From Clostridia bacterium (GTDB lineage: Bacteria > Bacillota > Clostridia > Lachnospirales > Lachnospiraceae): a stretch of DNA of 64,000 bases. The stretch spans positions 118,006 through 182,005 of the forward strand of contig CAJTAK010000008.1 in NCBI GenBank assembly GCA_910574255.1, read 5' to 3'. The position numbers were made by a program, and so were the translations under genes. The notes under the pieces were generated by a model, which saw only the letters and a list, made by a program, of their open reading frames with translations, had not been told where the DNA came from and searched no databases. Every line of letters begins with the position of its first letter. Within the stretch, counting starts at the first letter, position 1. Below are positions 61,668 through 64,000 of this stretch, in pieces.

Positions 61668-62576
61668 TTGTCTGAGTATAAGCGATTTGTTTCTTATATT
61701 TATGAGTATGTTCAGGGAGAAAAAAGAGAGAGTTTAGGTTTTGTAAAGGTGAATGCCAGAGACGGCATTTGTAAAATTCAGATTCATATGCGTGGATTTT
61801 ATACACGGGGACAGGCGCCTTACGAGGCTTATGTGTTCACTCAAAAAAAAGAACGTCTTACAGGCCGGCTTCTGGGAGAACTGGAGAGTAAAAATGGTGC
61901 ATTAGAGTGGAGCGGGGTTACTGAGTCTGAAGATTTGATGAAAAGCGGCTTTGGTTTGGAAGAGAGTCAGGGAATCTATATAGAAGGGGATAACCACATT
62001 TATGCGGCACAATGGGATGACTTTCCGGTGGATGTGGAGCGATTTGAGCCCCTGAGGAGGTCGGTCAGGCAGACTGTGGGTGCAGAATCTGAGGGAGCAG
62101 CTCCGAAAGAAAAAAGAGAAAAGGAAGAAGTCCTTCAGGCAGCAGAGGTAATTGCGGAATATGCCATGCAAGAGACAGCAGAATCAGAAGAATCCCAAAA
62201 GAAACCTGATTCCAGACAAGAACAGTGGGAATATCTGACAAAGCATTTTCCGGTTATGCAGTATGTGGATGGAGATGGAGCCGTTATGTCCAGTATTCGG
62301 CTGGATCCCCAAAGTCTTACAAGAGTACCTCGAGATAAATGGGAGCTTGGCAACAACAGCTTTCTGCTTCATGGGATCTATCACTACCGTCATCTTTTGC
62401 TTTTAAGGCGGCAGACGGAGGAGAACATCACTTATTACATAGGCGTTCCGGGAGTTTACAGTGATCAGGAGCAAATGATGGCATCTATGTTTGGATTTCA
62501 GGAGTTTCGAATGCTGAAAGAACCGGGTGCTAGAAAGAGAAGCTTCGGATACTGGTGCCGGACGTTGGGGGAGTGA
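61668..62576 (+). CDS. Conserved Lachnospiraceae protein (DUF6128-like)
   Basis: 302 residues from a TTG at 61668 with AGGAGG seven bases upstream. The N-terminal half looks beta-rich (FVKVNARDGICKIQIHMRGF) and repeats the style of secreted-protein wrappers found with cyclase or pilus genes; a Glu/Lys-rich linker (about 140-190) follows, and the C-terminal part has GIYHYRHLLLLRRQ and FGFQEFRMLKEP. No signal peptide or catalytic motif. Function unknown. Confidence 0.7.
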   Translation: MSEYKRFVSYIYEYVQGEKRESLGFVKVNARDGICKIQIHMRGFYTRGQAPYEAYVFTQKKERLTGRLLGELESKNGALEWSGVTESEDLMKSGFGLEESQGIYIEGDNHIYAAQWDDFPVDVERFEPLRRSVRQTVGAESEGAAPKEKREKEEVLQAAEVIAEYAMQETAESEESQKKPDSRQEQWEYLTKHFPVMQYVDGDGAVMSSIRLDPQSLTRVPRDKWELGNNSFLLHGIYHYRHLLLLRRQTEENITYYIGVPGVYSDQEQMMASMFGFQEFRMLKEPGARKRSFGYWCRTLGE

Positions 62577-62611
62577 ATCACTTCCTATAGAAAGGGATAG
62601 AGAAAAATACT

Positions 62612-63100
62612 ATGACAGTGGACGAAAGATATATGAAAGAGGCCCTGCGGCAGGCCAGAAAAGCAGAACTGCTTAATGAAGTTCCTATTGGCTGCGTCAT
62701 TGTGAGGGAAGGGCAGATTGTCGCTCGAGGATATAATAGGCGGAATACAGATAAGAATACACTTTCTCATGCAGAACTGAATGCGATTCGTAAGGCAAGT
62801 AAAAAGACAGGGGACTGGAGACTGGAAGACTGTACTATGTATGTCACTCTGGAACCCTGTCAAATGTGTGCCGGAGCGATTGTACAAGCTCGTGTGGGAC
62901 GAGTTGTAATTGGAGCAATGAACCCGAAAGCAGGGTGTGCAGGGTCGGTTTTAAATCTTTTAGAGCACCCTCAGTTTAATCATCAGGTAGAAGTGGAACG
63001 AGGAATTTTAGAGGAGGAATGCAGCGAAATGCTGACCGCATTTTTTCAGCGTCTACGGGAAAATCGAAAAAAAGAAAAAAACCTGTTGACAAACGAATAA
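62612..63100 (+). CDS. tadA: tRNA-specific adenosine deaminase
   Basis: 162 residues. The zinc/catalytic motifs are HAELNAIRKA (His53, Glu55) and LEPCQMCAGAI. It converts A34 of tRNA-Arg to inosine. The tRNA-Ser promoter overlaps its last codons. Confidence 0.94.
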   Translation: MTVDERYMKEALRQARKAELLNEVPIGCVIVREGQIVARGYNRRNTDKNTLSHAELNAIRKASKKTGDWRLEDCTMYVTLEPCQMCAGAIVQARVGRVVIGAMNPKAGCAGSVLNLLEHPQFNHQVEVERGILEEECSEMLTAFFQRLRENRKKEKNLLTNE

Positions 63101-63114
63101 AGGTCGAGTATAAT
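63086..63114 (+). promoter_or_regulatory. Consensus promoter of tRNA-Ser
   Basis: TTGACA at 63086-63091 and TATAAT at 63109-63114, spacing 17: a perfect vegetative promoter, whose -35 lies inside the end of tadA. Confidence 0.88.
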
Positions 63115-63170
63115 TATTTCTGCGTCACAGATAGCGCAGAAAAGAATATCGTTTGAAAGATAGAACTTCA

Positions 63171-63259
63171 GGAGAAATACTCAAGAGGCTGAAGAGGCGC
63201 CCCTGCTAAGGGTGTAGGTCGTGAATAACGGCGCGAGGGTTCAAATCCCTCTTTCTCCG
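63171..63259 (+). tRNA. tRNA-Ser (GCU)
   Basis: Acceptor GGAGAAA (63171-63177) pairs with TTTCTCC (63252-63258), discriminator G at 63259, no encoded CCA. The anticodon arm is 63198-63214 with loop CTGCTAA and anticodon GCT at 63205-63207. A long variable arm (about 63215-63233) and the T arm GAGGG-TTCAAATC-CCTC confirm a serine tRNA reading AGC/AGU. Confidence 0.95.
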
Positions 63260-63298
63260 TTTCTTTTCAAAAGATATTTTTTTTGCCCCTTCCAGTCA

Positions 63299-63327
63299 TT
63301 GACAGGATGTGGGTAAAATGATATAAT
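63299..63327 (+). promoter_or_regulatory. rrn promoter P1
   Basis: TTGACA at 63299-63304 and TATAAT at 63322-63327, spacing 17, a perfect consensus. Confidence 0.88.
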
Positions 63328-63380
63328 ATAATTCCACCGCGTAAGTAAAAAAAAGTTTTAAAAAAATATCAAATTAGGTA

Positions 63381-63409
63381 TTGACAAAGCAAAAAATACG
63401 TGGTAAGAT
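63381..63409 (+). promoter_or_regulatory. rrn promoter P2
   Basis: TTGACA at 63381-63386 and TAAGAT at 63404-63409, spacing 17. A tandem second promoter 82 bases after P1. Confidence 0.82.
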
Positions 63410-63419
63410 GTCAAAGTTG

Positions 63420-63624
63420 CGTGTTGAACGCAACACAAGCGAACCTTGATAACTAAACAGTGTAAAAACCTTGAAAATTCTAAAAGAGAATCAAGGATAA
63501 TGGTTTGGTTTTGTAAAAGAAGCCGAACAATTATCATTCAAGAACAAGCTTAGAGATAAGCGACCTAAAAACAGTAAGAACGGGAAGAATAGCTAGTAGT
63601 TGTTCTGAACGAGATTAAACACTT
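63420..63624 (+). other. rRNA leader
   Basis: About 200 bases between P2 and 16S. It contains CCTTGATAACTAAACAGTG (63444-63462), the sequence commonly seen ahead of Firmicute 16S genes, and regions likely to pair with the 16S 3' flank for RNase III processing. No ORF. Confidence 0.6.

Positions 63625-64000
<376 letters not shown>

Overview
The window reads as chromosomal DNA of a Gram-positive, endospore-forming gut anaerobe of the Lachnospiraceae (Clostridium cluster XIVa type). The partial 16S rRNA at the right end has the typical Lachnospiraceae 5' sequence. The spore genes (spmB, a YaaH-like cortex hydrolase, bofA), the T-box leader of metG, the glycyl-radical enzyme and the outer-membrane-free Tad pilus locus all fit. 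I cannot name the species.

Layout. 1-7.2 kb: end of an unidentified gene, then a lactose/galactoside unit (AraC regulator, LacZ beta-galactosidase, GPH-family symporter, second AraC regulator), with a run of strong hairpins between lacZ and the symporter. 7.3-9.1 kb: spmB and a LysM-GH18 spore hydrolase. 9.2-15.8 kb: a broken AbiEii-type toxin gene whose N-terminal and C-terminal pieces flank an AT-rich module (AgrC/AgrA-like two-component system divergent from a lipoprotein, two ABC membrane proteins and an ABC ATPase). 15.8-20 kb: DUF885 protein and T-box-controlled metG. 20.2-24.8 kb: DeoR regulator plus SIS-domain protein, YjbQ protein 1, an amidohydrolase and a second DeoR regulator.

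24.9-39.6 kb is the most unusual part: a ROK regulator, a glycyl-radical enzyme (GRE) with an atypical radical motif and its activase read left; a NagA-like amidohydrolase, a cyclase-family protein, a complete oligopeptide-type ABC importer, and a NagB-like protein with altered active-site residues read right, followed by GntR and GNAT genes. Identical 13-bp palindromes sit on both divergent promoters. This looks like an import and anaerobic breakdown pathway for an unknown, probably N-acylated amino-sugar-like compound.

40-50.2 kb is a second catabolic unit: aldose-epimerase-like protein, FGGY kinase, TIM-like isomerase, YjbQ protein 2, ribose-type ABC importer, FucI/AraA-like isomerase and LacI regulator. 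Two promoters of this unit and the amidohydrolase promoter at 23.9 kb share a sequence motif, and a separate CACTCGAGTG-like palindrome occurs three times, so the two catabolic regions seem to be under common control.

50.2-60 kb: DUF2508 and bofA, then a Tad pilus operon (tadZ, cpaF, tadB, tadC, Flp pilin, DUF5702 protein, TadE-like proteins, prepilin peptidase, FHA protein) preceded by a structured leader and a 20-codon ORF coupled to tadZ. 60-64 kb: tatD, rsmA, a DUF6128-like protein, tRNA adenosine deaminase, tRNA-Ser(GCU), two consensus rrn promoters and the start of 16S rRNA.
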